Shown in pieces: positions 50,096-59,090 of a stretch of 64,000 nucleotides of DNA. The DNA comes from Aequorivita sp. UBA3180. GTDB lineage: Bacteria; Bacteroidota; Bacteroidia; Flavobacteriales; Flavobacteriaceae. Within the stretch, counting starts at the first letter, position 1. The number at the start of each line of letters is the position of its first letter. A program made the position numbers and the translations under genes. Where the stretch lies: the NCBI GenBank assembly GCA_002364215.1, contig DEXQ01000008.1, positions 311,468-375,467 of the forward strand. The letters run 5' to 3'. A model generated the notes under the pieces. The model did not search any database, was not told the origin of the DNA, and saw only the letters and a list, made by a program, of their open reading frames with translations.

Positions 50096-51706
50096 ATGCC
50101 AGAGCAGGTTTTTGAAACGGAAACTTCCATAAAGGAAGAAATGGAGCAATTAGACAAATCCGTTGGCGGAAATTCAATAAAGAGAGAAATAAATACCGAA
50201 GAAATAGCGAAATGCATCGACATTCTTGAATATTTAAACAGTAATACAGATCAAATTTTTGAGATTCCAAAAGAGCAACGCACCGCTTTAATAAAAGCAT
50301 CCGGACAACTATCACGACCAAATCGCGATGAGTTTTCCCGCAGAAAAAAGGATGCCAAAAAAGCTGAGAAGCGTAAACAGGCCAATAAAGACCGAACCGC
50401 CCGAAAGGAAACGGGAATACGAAGCGCTCGCGAAAACGTGGTGTTTATAGCTCCAAAACTACTCCAGGCTGCAGATTTATCTTCCAAAAAAGAACTTGAG
50501 CTTGAAACCCCGCGCAACTGTTACGTCTGTAAAACGCTCTACACAAAATTGCATCACTTTTACGATACTATGTGTACCGAGTGTGGTGATTTCAATTACG
50601 CAAAACGCTTTCAGACTACAGATTTAACTGGGCAGATAGCTGTTATGACGGGTTCGCGATTAAAAATTGGGTATCATATTTCATTAATGCTGCTTCGTGC
50701 TGGAGCAACCGTTGTAGCTACAACACGATTTCCGGCAGATTCCGCCTATCGTTTTGCACAGGAAGAAGATTTCCACCAATGGGCAGACCGTTTAAAGATT
50801 CACGGTTTGGATCTTCGACATATTCCGAGCGTGGAAATTTTCTGCAATTACATTGAGCAGAAATATGAAAACCTCGATATTCTAATAAACAACGCGGCAC
50901 AAACTGTACGTAGACCGGCAGGCTTTTACCAACATTTAATGGCGAAGGAGGAAATGCCTTTTGAAGAACATCCACAGTTCGTAAAGAACTTATTGCACGA
51001 TCATATTAATTGCTTGGAAGAATTAAAAACACTTGCTGCAGACATTTGTAAAAACAAAAACCTACCTGTAACTTGGCACGGTGCGGAACCGGGAATTGGT
51101 ATTCGCGCTTCAGCCAAACTTTCGCAGATTCCTTATAGTTTTGACAATTCTTTAAGCGCAAAAGAAGTTTTTCCCGAAGGAAAATTGGATGCAGATTTAC
51201 AGCAAGTTGATCTTCGAAAGACAAATAGTTGGCGTTTAAGGCTTGGTGAAATTGAGACTACTGAAATGATTGAGGTTCAGCTTGTAAACTCAATAGCTCC
51301 TTTTGTACTTTGTAACCGTTTAGGGGAAATTATGAAGAAAGAAAATACAGGTAAAAAACACATTATAAACGTTTCGGCAATGGAGGGGAAATTCCACAGA
51401 TTCTTCAAAGAAGATCGTCATCCGCACACCAATATGGCCAAGGCTGCGCTCAATATGTTGACGCATACCGCAGCAGGAAGTCTTGCCAAAGAAGGAATTT
51501 ACATTAATGCCGTAGATACGGGCTGGGTTACAGATGAAGACCCGGTAGAATTGGCAAAAAGAAAAATGGAACTGCATGACTTTCAGCCACCGCTTGATAT
51601 TGTTGATGGCGCCGCTCGTGTAATGGATCCATTGATTGATGGTATAAACACTGGAAAGCACTGGAGCGGAAAGTTTTTAAAAGATTATAGGCCGATTGAC
51701 TGGTAA
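50096..51706 (+). CDS. SDR-like oxidoreductase with N-terminal extension and four-Cys zinc ribbon
   Basis: Protein of 536 residues, about twice a normal SDR. Residues 1-140 are a charged, helical extension. A zinc-ribbon-like C142-x2-C145-x14-C160-x2-C163 follows. The Rossmann fold then starts (TGSRLKIGYHIS near 183), with LINNAAQ near 265. The SDR catalytic tyrosine is missing: at K449 minus four is Thr445 (HTNMAK), while a Ser is present in NVSAMEG. The active site therefore differs from standard SDRs. It overlaps nothing, and VF530 follows 10 bases later. Substrate unknown. Confidence 0.82.
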   Translation: MPEQVFETETSIKEEMEQLDKSVGGNSIKREINTEEIAKCIDILEYLNSNTDQIFEIPKEQRTALIKASGQLSRPNRDEFSRRKKDAKKAEKRKQANKDRTARKETGIRSARENVVFIAPKLLQAADLSSKKELELETPRNCYVCKTLYTKLHHFYDTMCTECGDFNYAKRFQTTDLTGQIAVMTGSRLKIGYHISLMLLRAGATVVATTRFPADSAYRFAQEEDFHQWADRLKIHGLDLRHIPSVEIFCNYIEQKYENLDILINNAAQTVRRPAGFYQHLMAKEEMPFEEHPQFVKNLLHDHINCLEELKTLAADICKNKNLPVTWHGAEPGIGIRASAKLSQIPYSFDNSLSAKEVFPEGKLDADLQQVDLRKTNSWRLRLGEIETTEMIEVQLVNSIAPFVLCNRLGEIMKKENTGKKHIINVSAMEGKFHRFFKEDRHPHTNMAKAALNMLTHTAAGSLAKEGIYINAVDTGWVTDEDPVELAKRKMELHDFQPPLDIVDGAARVMDPLIDGINTGKHWSGKFLKDYRPIDW

Positions 51707-51716
51707 AAAATAAACT

Positions 51717-51938
51717 ATGGATAACCAACAACCCAATAACCCATTGCACGGAATAAAGCTCGCAGATATTCTGGAATACCTTGTAGAATATTACGGATGG
51801 GAGGTTTTGGGTGAAAAGATAAAGATCAATTCCTTCAATAGCAATCCGTCCATTAAATCGAGTTTGAAATTTCTTCGGAAAACGCCGTGGGCACGGGAAA
51901 AAGTTGAACAACTTTACTTAAAGACTAAGCAGAAATAG
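51717..51938 (+). CDS. VF530-family DNA-binding protein
   Basis: Small protein of 73 residues. Text NPLHGIKLADILEYLVEYYGWEVLG at about 7-31 and NPSIKSSLKFLRKTPWAREKVE at 43-64 match VF530 (DUF2132), a DNA-binding domain. It follows the SDR gene by 10 bases in the same transcript. Exact role unknown. Confidence 0.9.
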   Translation: MDNQQPNNPLHGIKLADILEYLVEYYGWEVLGEKIKINSFNSNPSIKSSLKFLRKTPWAREKVEQLYLKTKQK

Positions 51939-52001
51939 AATATCAGAAAATTCGTTCGTAATAAATCTGGCATTTCTTCTTTCAAAACCTATAAAAGGGT
52001 G

Positions 52002-52009
52002 TAGTTTTG
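52002..52009 (+). promoter_or_regulatory. -7 promoter box of the DEAD/DEAH-type helicase gene
   Basis: TAGTTTTG matches TAnnTTTG. It overlaps the first codon of the longest frame, a TTG at 52007, so that start cannot be used by this promoter. Confidence 0.55.
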
Positions 52010-52033
52010 CAATCCTGCAAAATGAGGATTTTT

Positions 52034-53587
52034 ATGACTGAGACTAAAGACGCGATTCAAGAAAAAAAAACTGATAAAGAACTGTATAGCTACCAAAAAG
52101 GCGCTATAGACAGGATTTTTGAAAAGTTTGAGACCGCGCCAGATGATTATCATTTGCTATACCAACTGCCTACAGGTGGTGGAAAAACGGTTATTTTTTC
52201 TGAAATTGTCCGTCAATATTTAAAAAACCACAACAAAAAAGTACTTGTAATGACCCACCGTGTGGAGCTTTGCAAGCAAACTTCAGAAATGCTTACCAGT
52301 TTTGGTGTGGTAAACAAGGTGGTGAACAGCACTGCAAACCTAGATGATCAAGAAAAATACAGCTGTTTTGTGGCAATGGTTGAAACATTAAACAACCGTT
52401 TGAACGATAACAAACTTGATATTTCCGATATTGGTTTGGTAATTATTGATGAAGCGCACTACAACTCATTTACCAAACTTTTTAAATTCTTTGAGAAATC
52501 ATTTGTGCTTGGTGTAACCGCTACGCCACTAAGTTCCAATAGGGGCCTTCCAATGAAGGATAACTACCAGGAATTGATTGTTGGAGAAAGTATACAGTCA
52601 TTGATTGAAAATGAGTTTTTGGCTGAAGTTGAGGTTTTTCAATACAATATGGGGCTCACTTCACTCGAAATAGGTTCCAATGGCGATTATACCGTAAAGT
52701 CTTCTGATGATCTCTATTCTGCCGTGGGAATGCTGGATCAGCTGTATCAGGCTTATTTAAACCATTCCAAAGGAAAAAAAACCTTGATATTCAATAATGG
52801 GATCAATACTTCCATTCAGGTGTATTACCATTTAAAAGCAGATGGTTTGCCCATTATGCACTTGGACAATACTGCTACCAAAAAACAACGCAAGCAGATT
52901 TTAAAGTGGTTCCATGAAACGCCCGATGCTATTTTGACTTCGGTGAGTATATTAACTACAGGTTTTGATGAACCGACGATTGATACTATTATTTTGAATA
53001 GGGCTACACGTTCGTTGACGTTGTATTTCCAAATGATAGGCCGCGGTTCGCGTATTTTGAACAATAAATCGAAGTTTTCCGTGATTGACCTTGGCAACAA
53101 TTATCAGCGTTTTGGCCCGTGGGAGGCGCCTTTGGACTGGCAGGCAATATTCCGCTCCCCTGATTATTACATGGACAGACTGTTAAGCGATGAGGAATTG
53201 GAAAGCCATTTCAGATATGAAATGCCTGATGAGTTACGCGCAGAATTTGCCAATAGCAAGGAAGTGTATTTCGACATAAAGGAAACTTACCAAGAAGCAA
53301 CCTTTAAAGGTGAATCGAGCAAAGTGGTTCTGGAACGGTCTATTGCACAGCACGCCTATATTTGCATAGAAAACAGCGAAGACGTTTACGATGCGCTTGG
53401 CCTTGCAAAAATGCTTGGCGATGATATAGACCACCGTATTGAGAAGTACTCACAGTGTATCAGCAAGAGTACACATAACTTTATAAGTTGGCTAAAAGAT
53501 GATTACCGTTTAAAACTACGAAGCTATCTTCGGGATAATTTTGATACGGTGTTTGAAGAGATCCACGGGCATCCGCCGGAGGATTAG
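52034..53587 (+). CDS. DEAD/DEAH-box helicase, SSL2/type III restriction-like SF2
   Basis: SF2 helicase of 517 residues from the ATG I prefer at 52034 (MTETKDAIQ). Motif I is LPTGGGKT (about 44-51), motif II is IDEAHY (about 135-140), motif III VTATPLSS, and motif VI QMIGRGSR near 336. The C-terminal 150 residues include DLGNNYQRFGPWE. No restriction or methylase partner is nearby, so repair or RNA work is more likely. Neither the TTG at 52007 nor the ATG at 52022 has better support; the former lies inside the promoter box. Confidence 0.85.
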   Translation: MTETKDAIQEKKTDKELYSYQKGAIDRIFEKFETAPDDYHLLYQLPTGGGKTVIFSEIVRQYLKNHNKKVLVMTHRVELCKQTSEMLTSFGVVNKVVNSTANLDDQEKYSCFVAMVETLNNRLNDNKLDISDIGLVIIDEAHYNSFTKLFKFFEKSFVLGVTATPLSSNRGLPMKDNYQELIVGESIQSLIENEFLAEVEVFQYNMGLTSLEIGSNGDYTVKSSDDLYSAVGMLDQLYQAYLNHSKGKKTLIFNNGINTSIQVYYHLKADGLPIMHLDNTATKKQRKQILKWFHETPDAILTSVSILTTGFDEPTIDTIILNRATRSLTLYFQMIGRGSRILNNKSKFSVIDLGNNYQRFGPWEAPLDWQAIFRSPDYYMDRLLSDEELESHFRYEMPDELRAEFANSKEVYFDIKETYQEATFKGESSKVVLERSIAQHAYICIENSEDVYDALGLAKMLGDDIDHRIEKYSQCISKSTHNFISWLKDDYRLKLRSYLRDNFDTVFEEIHGHPPED

Positions 53588-53770
53588 GGTTCGAGATTCA
53601 ATACTCAAGGTTCAAGATTTAAGATGGGATTTTAAGTTTATCAGAATTAAAAGTTCAATCCACAAATCCCAAATCCCAAATTCCGAATTAACGAATCCCG
53701 AGTTCCCGAATCCCAAACCCCAAAACCCGAATAAACGAATCCCGAATTAACGAATCCCAAATCCCCAATT
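53588..53770. repeat. Low-complexity intergenic repeat, degenerate AATCCC units
   Basis: Begins with TTCAAGGTTCAAG-type text, then degenerate repeats of CGAATCCC and GAATTAA through about 53770. One short frame (53541-53750) crosses it but has a Pro/Asn/Lys peptide that reflects the repeat, so I treat it as noncoding. Confidence 0.6.
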
Positions 53771-53780
53771 AACAAAGCGT

Positions 53781-53788
53781 TATATTTG
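53781..53788 (+). promoter_or_regulatory. -7 promoter box of the DEAD-box gene
   Basis: TATATTTG, 17 bases before the ATG at 53805. The -33 region lies in the repeat and is weak. Confidence 0.5.
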
Positions 53789-53804
53789 CACCAAACTTTT
53801 TTCC

Positions 53805-55151
53805 ATGGAATCATTCAACGAGCTTAATATTTCCAAACAACTGCAGTATGCCATCGCGGATTTGGGTTTTGAAAAACCCACGCCCATACAGGCGCAGTCG
53901 TTTTCGGTAATTATGTCGGGGACCGATATGGTCGGGATTGCGCAAACGGGAACGGGAAAAACATTTGCCTATATGCTCCCCATTCTTCAGGATTTGAAAT
54001 TTTCAAAAGAAACAAATCCGCGTGTCTTGGTAATGGTTCCTACTCGGGAATTGGTTTTGCAGGTAGTTGAAGAAATAGAAAAATTTGGGAAATATTCATC
54101 AATTAGAGTGATTGGGGTTTTTGGCGGAACAAACATCAACCGCCAAAAGGAAGCCGTTGCCGAAGGAGCCGACATAATCGTTGCCACTCCGGGACGATTG
54201 TATGATTTGGTGGTAAGCCGTGCCCTTCAGCTAAAGTCCATAAAAAAAGTGGTAATTGATGAAGTGGATGTAATGCTCGATCTGGGCTTCCGGTTTCAAC
54301 TGACCAATATTTTGGAGCTGCTTCCCAACAAGCGCCAAAACATTATGTTTTCGGCAACGATGACCGATGATGTAAATGTTTTTATACACGATTTTTTCAT
54401 TGCGCCCACAACGGTTTCGGTGGCCGTTAGCGGAACGCCATTGGAGAATATTTCGCAATACGCTTATAAGGTTGAGAATTTTTACACAAAAGCCAATCTG
54501 CTGAAACATTTGCTTCAGAATAAAAGCGATTTCAAAAAAGTACTCGTCTTTGTCCCGAATAAAAAAAGTGCGGATTTACTTTTTGATATTTTGGATGAAT
54601 TCTTCGGAAGCGAAGTGGCTGTAATCCATAGCAACAAAACACAGAATTACCGAATCCGTTCCATAGAAAACTTCAACGCCGAAAAAACGCGTATTCTTGT
54701 AACAACAGATGTTATGGCACGCGGCTTGGATTTGGACCAGATAAGCCATGTTATCAACTTTGACGTGCCCAACTTCCCCGAAAACTATATGCACCGCATA
54801 GGCCGTACCGGAAGGGCAGAGCAGGAGGGAACTTCCATTTTGCTCTACACCGAAAAGGAAGAGGATGCCAAGGCGGCTATCGAAACCTTGATGGATTTTA
54901 AAATTGAAGAACTTGAATTTCCTAAAGAAGTAAAGATTTCAAAACAGCTCACCTTTGAGGAAAAACCCCAAATAGTAGAAATCAATAACCCCACCAATGT
55001 AGAGGAAGCTGGACCCGCCTTTCACGAGAAGAAGGAAAAAAATAAAAAAGAAAATCAGGGAGGTTCTTACAAACGCATTATAAAGCAGAAGTATAAAAAG
55101 CCCAAAACCAGAGGCGATAAAAATTTTAGAAAGAATAAACGTGGGAAATAA
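53805..55151 (+). CDS. DEAD-box-type RNA helicase (DEVD variant)
   Basis: RNA helicase of 448 residues. Q motif FEKPTPIQAQ near 23, Walker A AQTGTGKT near 45-52, TPGRLYDLV near 130, SATMTD near 184 and motif VI HRIGRTGRAEQ near 326. Motif II is DEVD instead of DEAD. The tail is Lys/Asn-rich (KEKNKKENQGGS, YKKPKTRGDKN), as in RhlE-like ATP-dependent RNA helicases. Active in RNA folding or ribosome assembly. A TATATTTG box precedes it. Confidence 0.9.
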   Translation: MESFNELNISKQLQYAIADLGFEKPTPIQAQSFSVIMSGTDMVGIAQTGTGKTFAYMLPILQDLKFSKETNPRVLVMVPTRELVLQVVEEIEKFGKYSSIRVIGVFGGTNINRQKEAVAEGADIIVATPGRLYDLVVSRALQLKSIKKVVIDEVDVMLDLGFRFQLTNILELLPNKRQNIMFSATMTDDVNVFIHDFFIAPTTVSVAVSGTPLENISQYAYKVENFYTKANLLKHLLQNKSDFKKVLVFVPNKKSADLLFDILDEFFGSEVAVIHSNKTQNYRIRSIENFNAEKTRILVTTDVMARGLDLDQISHVINFDVPNFPENYMHRIGRTGRAEQEGTSILLYTEKEEDAKAAIETLMDFKIEELEFPKEVKISKQLTFEEKPQIVEINNPTNVEEAGPAFHEKKEKNKKENQGGSYKRIIKQKYKKPKTRGDKNFRKNKRGK

Positions 55152-55196
55152 TTCCAAATTTCAAGTACCTAACCAAATTAACCGCAAACGAAATCC

Positions 55197-56135
55197 TTGA
55201 AGCCAGAAACAAGAAACCCCGTTTTAATAATTCTTGCCTTTTTCTCCATTTACGTTATCTGGGGAAGTACGTATATGCTTAATAAAGTGGCCGTGGCAGA
55301 ATTGCCGCCGTTTTTCTTGGCCTCTATTCGTTTTACCTCGGCGGGACTTCTCATATTTATAATTGCCAAATTAATGGGGAAGAGCCTTGCCATCACCCGT
55401 AAGCAATTTATAAATGCATTTATAGTGGGCGTGTTGTTTCTATCGTTTGGAAACGGCATTATTGTTTGGGCTTTAAAATATGTTGACAGTGGTTTCGCTG
55501 CCTTAGAGATTTCCGCACAGCCTCTGGTAGTATTGCTACTGATGTGGCTTTTACAGGGAAAACGAATAAAGCCTATGTCTTTAGTGGGTGTTGGATTGGG
55601 TATTGTGGGCATCTTTCTCTTGGTTGCACAAAAACAACTCATTGCCCAAGAGGGTACGGTATTGGGAATGGTAATGATATTTGCCTGTATGCTCAGTTGG
55701 GCCTACGGCAGTCTTTTTGTGGGGAAAGCAGACCTTCCTAAAAATTTCTTTGTTAATACCGGCTACCAAATGTTTACTGCGGGAATTACCCTTGCCGTTG
55801 CTAGTTTTCTCTTTAGGGAAGAGTGGATTGCACCAAAGGAATGGGGAGCCCCCGTGCAATGGAGTATGGTATTGCTGATTATTTTTGGGAGCATCGTGGC
55901 CTTTACTTCCTTCAATTATCTGCTAAAAACGGTATCACCAGATAAAGTTGCTACCTCCACCTATGTAAATCCTATTATTGCCCTGATTTTGGGATGGTAT
56001 GTTTTAAATGAAGAAATTACTACCCAATCCATTGTAGCAGCGGCTGTGCTATTAACCGGGGTTTATTTCATAAATACAAGCAAGACAACCCTTACTGTAC
56101 CTCGGTTTTCGGGAAAGATTAAAAAGGAAAAATAG
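55197..56135 (+). CDS. EamA/DMT-family transporter
   Basis: Integral membrane protein of 312 residues, ten helices in two EamA repeats. Text SIYVIWGSTYMLNKVAV near 18-34 and PIIALILGWYVLNEEIT near 263 are typical of the DMT family. The start appears to be a TTG at 55197; the next ATG at 55275 would remove the first helix, so the TTG is better supported. Probably an amino acid or metabolite exporter. Confidence 0.85.
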   Translation: MKPETRNPVLIILAFFSIYVIWGSTYMLNKVAVAELPPFFLASIRFTSAGLLIFIIAKLMGKSLAITRKQFINAFIVGVLFLSFGNGIIVWALKYVDSGFAALEISAQPLVVLLLMWLLQGKRIKPMSLVGVGLGIVGIFLLVAQKQLIAQEGTVLGMVMIFACMLSWAYGSLFVGKADLPKNFFVNTGYQMFTAGITLAVASFLFREEWIAPKEWGAPVQWSMVLLIIFGSIVAFTSFNYLLKTVSPDKVATSTYVNPIIALILGWYVLNEEITTQSIVAAAVLLTGVYFINTSKTTLTVPRFSGKIKKEK

Positions 56136-56186
56136 ACGCTAAATTATTTTGTAGGAAAAATGGGCGATTTTCTTACGTTTTAATGA

Positions 56187-56219
56187 CTTTGCTATGGCTT
56201 TGCTATGGCTTTGCTATGG
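56187..56219. repeat. Three perfect 11-bp tandem repeats
   Basis: CTTTGCTATGG three times without change, immediately after the DMT gene (52 bases past its stop). Possible variable-number tandem repeat. Confidence 0.85.
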
Positions 56220-56314
56220 AGTATCCGTGGGAAGGGTTTTTAGAGAAAACTTTAAGATTATAATAAAAAAAGGGTTCTTCTAATCGCTCAAAAAAAACCT
56301 AGTTAAACTTTTGA

Positions 56315-56470
56315 TTACATTTTTATTCCAGTTAGTAATTTGTAGATTACCATTATTACCGCAATAACCAGTAGAATGTGAATAATTCCGCCGATGGCCG
56401 GAAATATTAAAAAACCGAATAGCCAGCCGATTACCAGTAGGACTACTATTATCCATAAAATGTTACCCAT
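56315..56470 (-). CDS. Small two-helix membrane protein, lmo0937/DUF5670-like
   Basis: A 51-residue frame with ATG at 56470 and TAA at 56317-56315. Text MGNILWIIVVLLVIGWLFGF and HILLVIAVIMVIYKLL flank a Gly-Ile-rich turn (PAIGGII), giving two helices. The start MGNILW and the layout match the lmo0937 small membrane protein family, which is often stress-related. It sits on the minus strand between the DMT and histidine kinase genes. Confidence 0.8.
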   Translation of the reverse strand: MGNILWIIVVLLVIGWLFGFLIFPAIGGIIHILLVIAVIMVIYKLLTGIKM

Positions 56471-56793
56471 AATTCTGTAGTTTTAATGTTAGTTGAGTGA
56501 AGTTAGTTTTTATGTTTCAGCTTCCTTAGCTTATATCAATATAATCATAACTCATATAGGTGTGGATGGCTCTACTTGTTTTTAATGAAATGAAATAAAT
56601 ACCGAATTAGGTGTTCAATTAACTATTTTTTTGAAACCTATTATCTTAAAAAAGAAGCACATAGGTTTTGATGGATAAATAGTATAATTTTCATTCGCTT
56701 TCAAGCTTTTGGGGTTTATGTGAATTGTATATATTTATGTTCTTAAAATAGCTATGATTCCTCAATAATTTATTTAAAAACCTTCAACTAACT
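56471..56793. other. Intergenic region upstream of the sensor kinase
   Basis: 323 bases with no gene visible. The inverted repeat AAACCTAT / ATAGGTTT (56634-56641, 56661-56668) has a 19-base loop; it might be an operator or terminator, but no T-run follows. The stretch before 56794 is A/T-rich and has a TATATTTA-like box near 56730. Confidence 0.4.
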
Positions 56794-59064
56794 GTGGTAT
56801 TAACCAAAAACAATTCTGCCTTTTTAGATTTAGCTCCTTTCGCCAACCTTTTAAAATCACTTCTTTTTCCAACTGCATTATTTCTATTTGCCACTAGCAT
56901 CGCCCAATCAGAAATTGATAGCCTTTCAAAACTCATCAATGATGAAGCAAATCCATCCCGTAAGGCAGAGTTACTGCTAAAGCGTGGGGTTTTGTTCAGT
57001 AAGAACGAACGTCAAAAAGGCTTTGATGATCTTGAACAGGCGCTTAATTTTTTTAGTAAAAATGGTGATGGTCAAGGCGAAACCGATAGCTATATAGCTT
57101 TTGGAAACCTTCATTTTATATATGGAGAACCACAGGAGGCTGCACGTTATGACTCTCTTGCCATGCAGTTGGCCAAGAACATTCAGTATAAAAAAGGCAG
57201 GGCTGTGGCCATTGGTAACTTGGGCAGGGAATTTATAAACCTTGGCCACCTTAACGAAGCTGAAACACTTATTAAGGAAGCCATTGCGATAGAAGAAACT
57301 TTTAAGCCGCTAAACAAAGACCGACTTGCGGAATTATATAACCGCTATAATATTATTGTAAGCGCTAAAGGAAACTATTTGGAAGGATTGTTGCTAATAG
57401 AAAAAGCTATAGCACTTTCCAAAGGCAGCAAGAACGATAAACAGGTTTCGCTGATCTATTCCAATTATGCAAATACCCTCTCGCGGCTTTCAAAATTTGA
57501 TGAGGCCGTTGAAATGCATTTTAAGGTTATTAGGCTTTGTGAAAAAATGAAGGATACCACCGGCCTGTTGCGCGTCTACAACAATCTTGGGATTGCTTTC
57601 CGAAATGGGGGCGAGTTTGATAAGGCCATTACTTATTACAAAAAAAGCATCGCTCTTGCCAAAGATGCAGCCAATTATAAGTCCCTGGGCTTGAATTATG
57701 TTAACTTGGCGACCGTTTACAGTGAGAAGGGACAGTTGGAAGCTATGGACACCCTCTATCGACAGGGTATTGAGTATTTTGAAAAAGCATCAGACATTGG
57801 AGGTATTGCTTTTGCCAACCATAATTATGGTAATTTCTTGGTAATTTCTAAGAACTATACCGAAGCAGATAAACGACTGGAAGAGGCCTACAGACTGCGT
57901 AAACAAATAGGGGCAGAGCTGGCGGCGGCGAGTTCTCTTTCGGTTTTGGGGAAATCAGCAATGGAACAGAAAAATTGGAAAAAAGCCGAAGAATATCTTT
58001 TGGCTGCGGAACCATTTTATAAGGGAAAAGTACGTGAGAACAGAAATTTAAAAGAACTTTATGGCTATTTGAAAACGCTTTATACCGAAAAAGAAAATTT
58101 TGAAAGGGCACTATATTATCAAACCCAGGAGCTTGAACTTGAAAAATCAATTTTCACCGAAAATGAAAAGATAAATGCCCTAAAGACCGAGACCGCGTAT
58201 GAGATGGAAAAACGCGATATGGAAATGTCGCTTCAAAAACAAAAACAAGAACTGGAAAGGCAGCGACTGCTATTGATTGGTGGAAGTGTAATGCTCATTT
58301 TATTTCTAATCTCGCTTTCTCTTTGGCTTCGCCGTAAACAGCTGAAAGAGCGTCATCAAGCACAGCTAATAAATATAGAACAGGAACACCGCTTAAATCT
58401 TGCAAAATCTTTAAAAAACACAGAACAGCAAGAGCGTAAAAAGATAGCCCACAAACTGCACGATGAAGCGGGTTCTATTTTATCCATTGCCATTTTAAAC
58501 TTAAAACAAATACAAGCTGATGTTTTTAAAACAGAAAGCAAGGCGCAGGAAAAGCTGGAAACTACCCAAAAATTGTTGGGAGATATAAGCGAAAGCGTGC
58601 GAAACATCAGCCACACCCTAATGCCGGTAGCTTTGGAAAAATATGGTTTAAAAGCCGCTATTCACGATATTGTTAACGCCGTAAACACATCCCAAAAGCT
58701 TACAGTTGAAGAGATAATTGAGGGACTGGATGAAACAAGCAGTTGGAGTGAGGAATATTGCCTTACCGTATATCGCATAGTACAGGAGGCTATGAACAAC
58801 ATAATAAAACACGCCCAAGCAACCCATGTACTTTTACAATTGGTAGAACTGGAAGATTCCGTAACCGTTTATATTGAAGATAACGGCAAGGGAATAGACA
58901 ACAACTTACGAAAAGATGGCTTAGGCTTAAAAATGCTAAAAAGCAATGTGGCATACCTAAATGGAACCATCGAAATTAATGGCAATGCAAACAATGGCAC
59001 CTTTATCTTGGCTGAACTGCCCATTGAAATAACAAAGAAGACAACATTAGTGAGTAAATCCTAA
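56794..59064 (+). CDS. TPR-containing sensor histidine kinase (HisKA_3 type)
   Basis: Sensor kinase of 756 residues with a GTG start. A signal-like helix lies near 25-42 (LLFPTALFLFATSIAQ), then about 9 tetratricopeptide repeats to residue about 450, then a coiled coil, a membrane helix (LIGGSVMLILFLISLSLWL, about 490-508), a HisKA_3 dimer domain with phosphoacceptor H556 in LHDEAGS, and a HATPase domain with EAMNNIIKHA, DNGKGI and GLGLKML. So a periplasmic or exterior TPR sensor and a cytosolic kinase. It forms a two-component pair with the NarL-type regulator 26 bases downstream. Signal unknown. Confidence 0.92.
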   Translation: MVLTKNNSAFLDLAPFANLLKSLLFPTALFLFATSIAQSEIDSLSKLINDEANPSRKAELLLKRGVLFSKNERQKGFDDLEQALNFFSKNGDGQGETDSYIAFGNLHFIYGEPQEAARYDSLAMQLAKNIQYKKGRAVAIGNLGREFINLGHLNEAETLIKEAIAIEETFKPLNKDRLAELYNRYNIIVSAKGNYLEGLLLIEKAIALSKGSKNDKQVSLIYSNYANTLSRLSKFDEAVEMHFKVIRLCEKMKDTTGLLRVYNNLGIAFRNGGEFDKAITYYKKSIALAKDAANYKSLGLNYVNLATVYSEKGQLEAMDTLYRQGIEYFEKASDIGGIAFANHNYGNFLVISKNYTEADKRLEEAYRLRKQIGAELAAASSLSVLGKSAMEQKNWKKAEEYLLAAEPFYKGKVRENRNLKELYGYLKTLYTEKENFERALYYQTQELELEKSIFTENEKINALKTETAYEMEKRDMEMSLQKQKQELERQRLLLIGGSVMLILFLISLSLWLRRKQLKERHQAQLINIEQEHRLNLAKSLKNTEQQERKKIAHKLHDEAGSILSIAILNLKQIQADVFKTESKAQEKLETTQKLLGDISESVRNISHTLMPVALEKYGLKAAIHDIVNAVNTSQKLTVEEIIEGLDETSSWSEEYCLTVYRIVQEAMNNIIKHAQATHVLLQLVELEDSVTVYIEDNGKGIDNNLRKDGLGLKMLKSNVAYLNGTIEINGNANNGTFILAELPIEITKKTTLVSKS

Positions 59065-59090
59065 GAGTTTTAATTATAAAGAAAGACCTA

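Noticed and set aside
52007..52033. TTG start for the SF2 helicase
   Set aside because: The TTG lies inside the TAGTTTTG promoter box, so it cannot be in the transcript. ATG at 52034 (or 52022) is preferred.
53541..53750. Plus-strand frame of 69 codons ending in Pro/Asn/Lys repeats
   Set aside because: It overlaps the end of the helicase gene and its peptide only mirrors the low-complexity AATCCC repeat.
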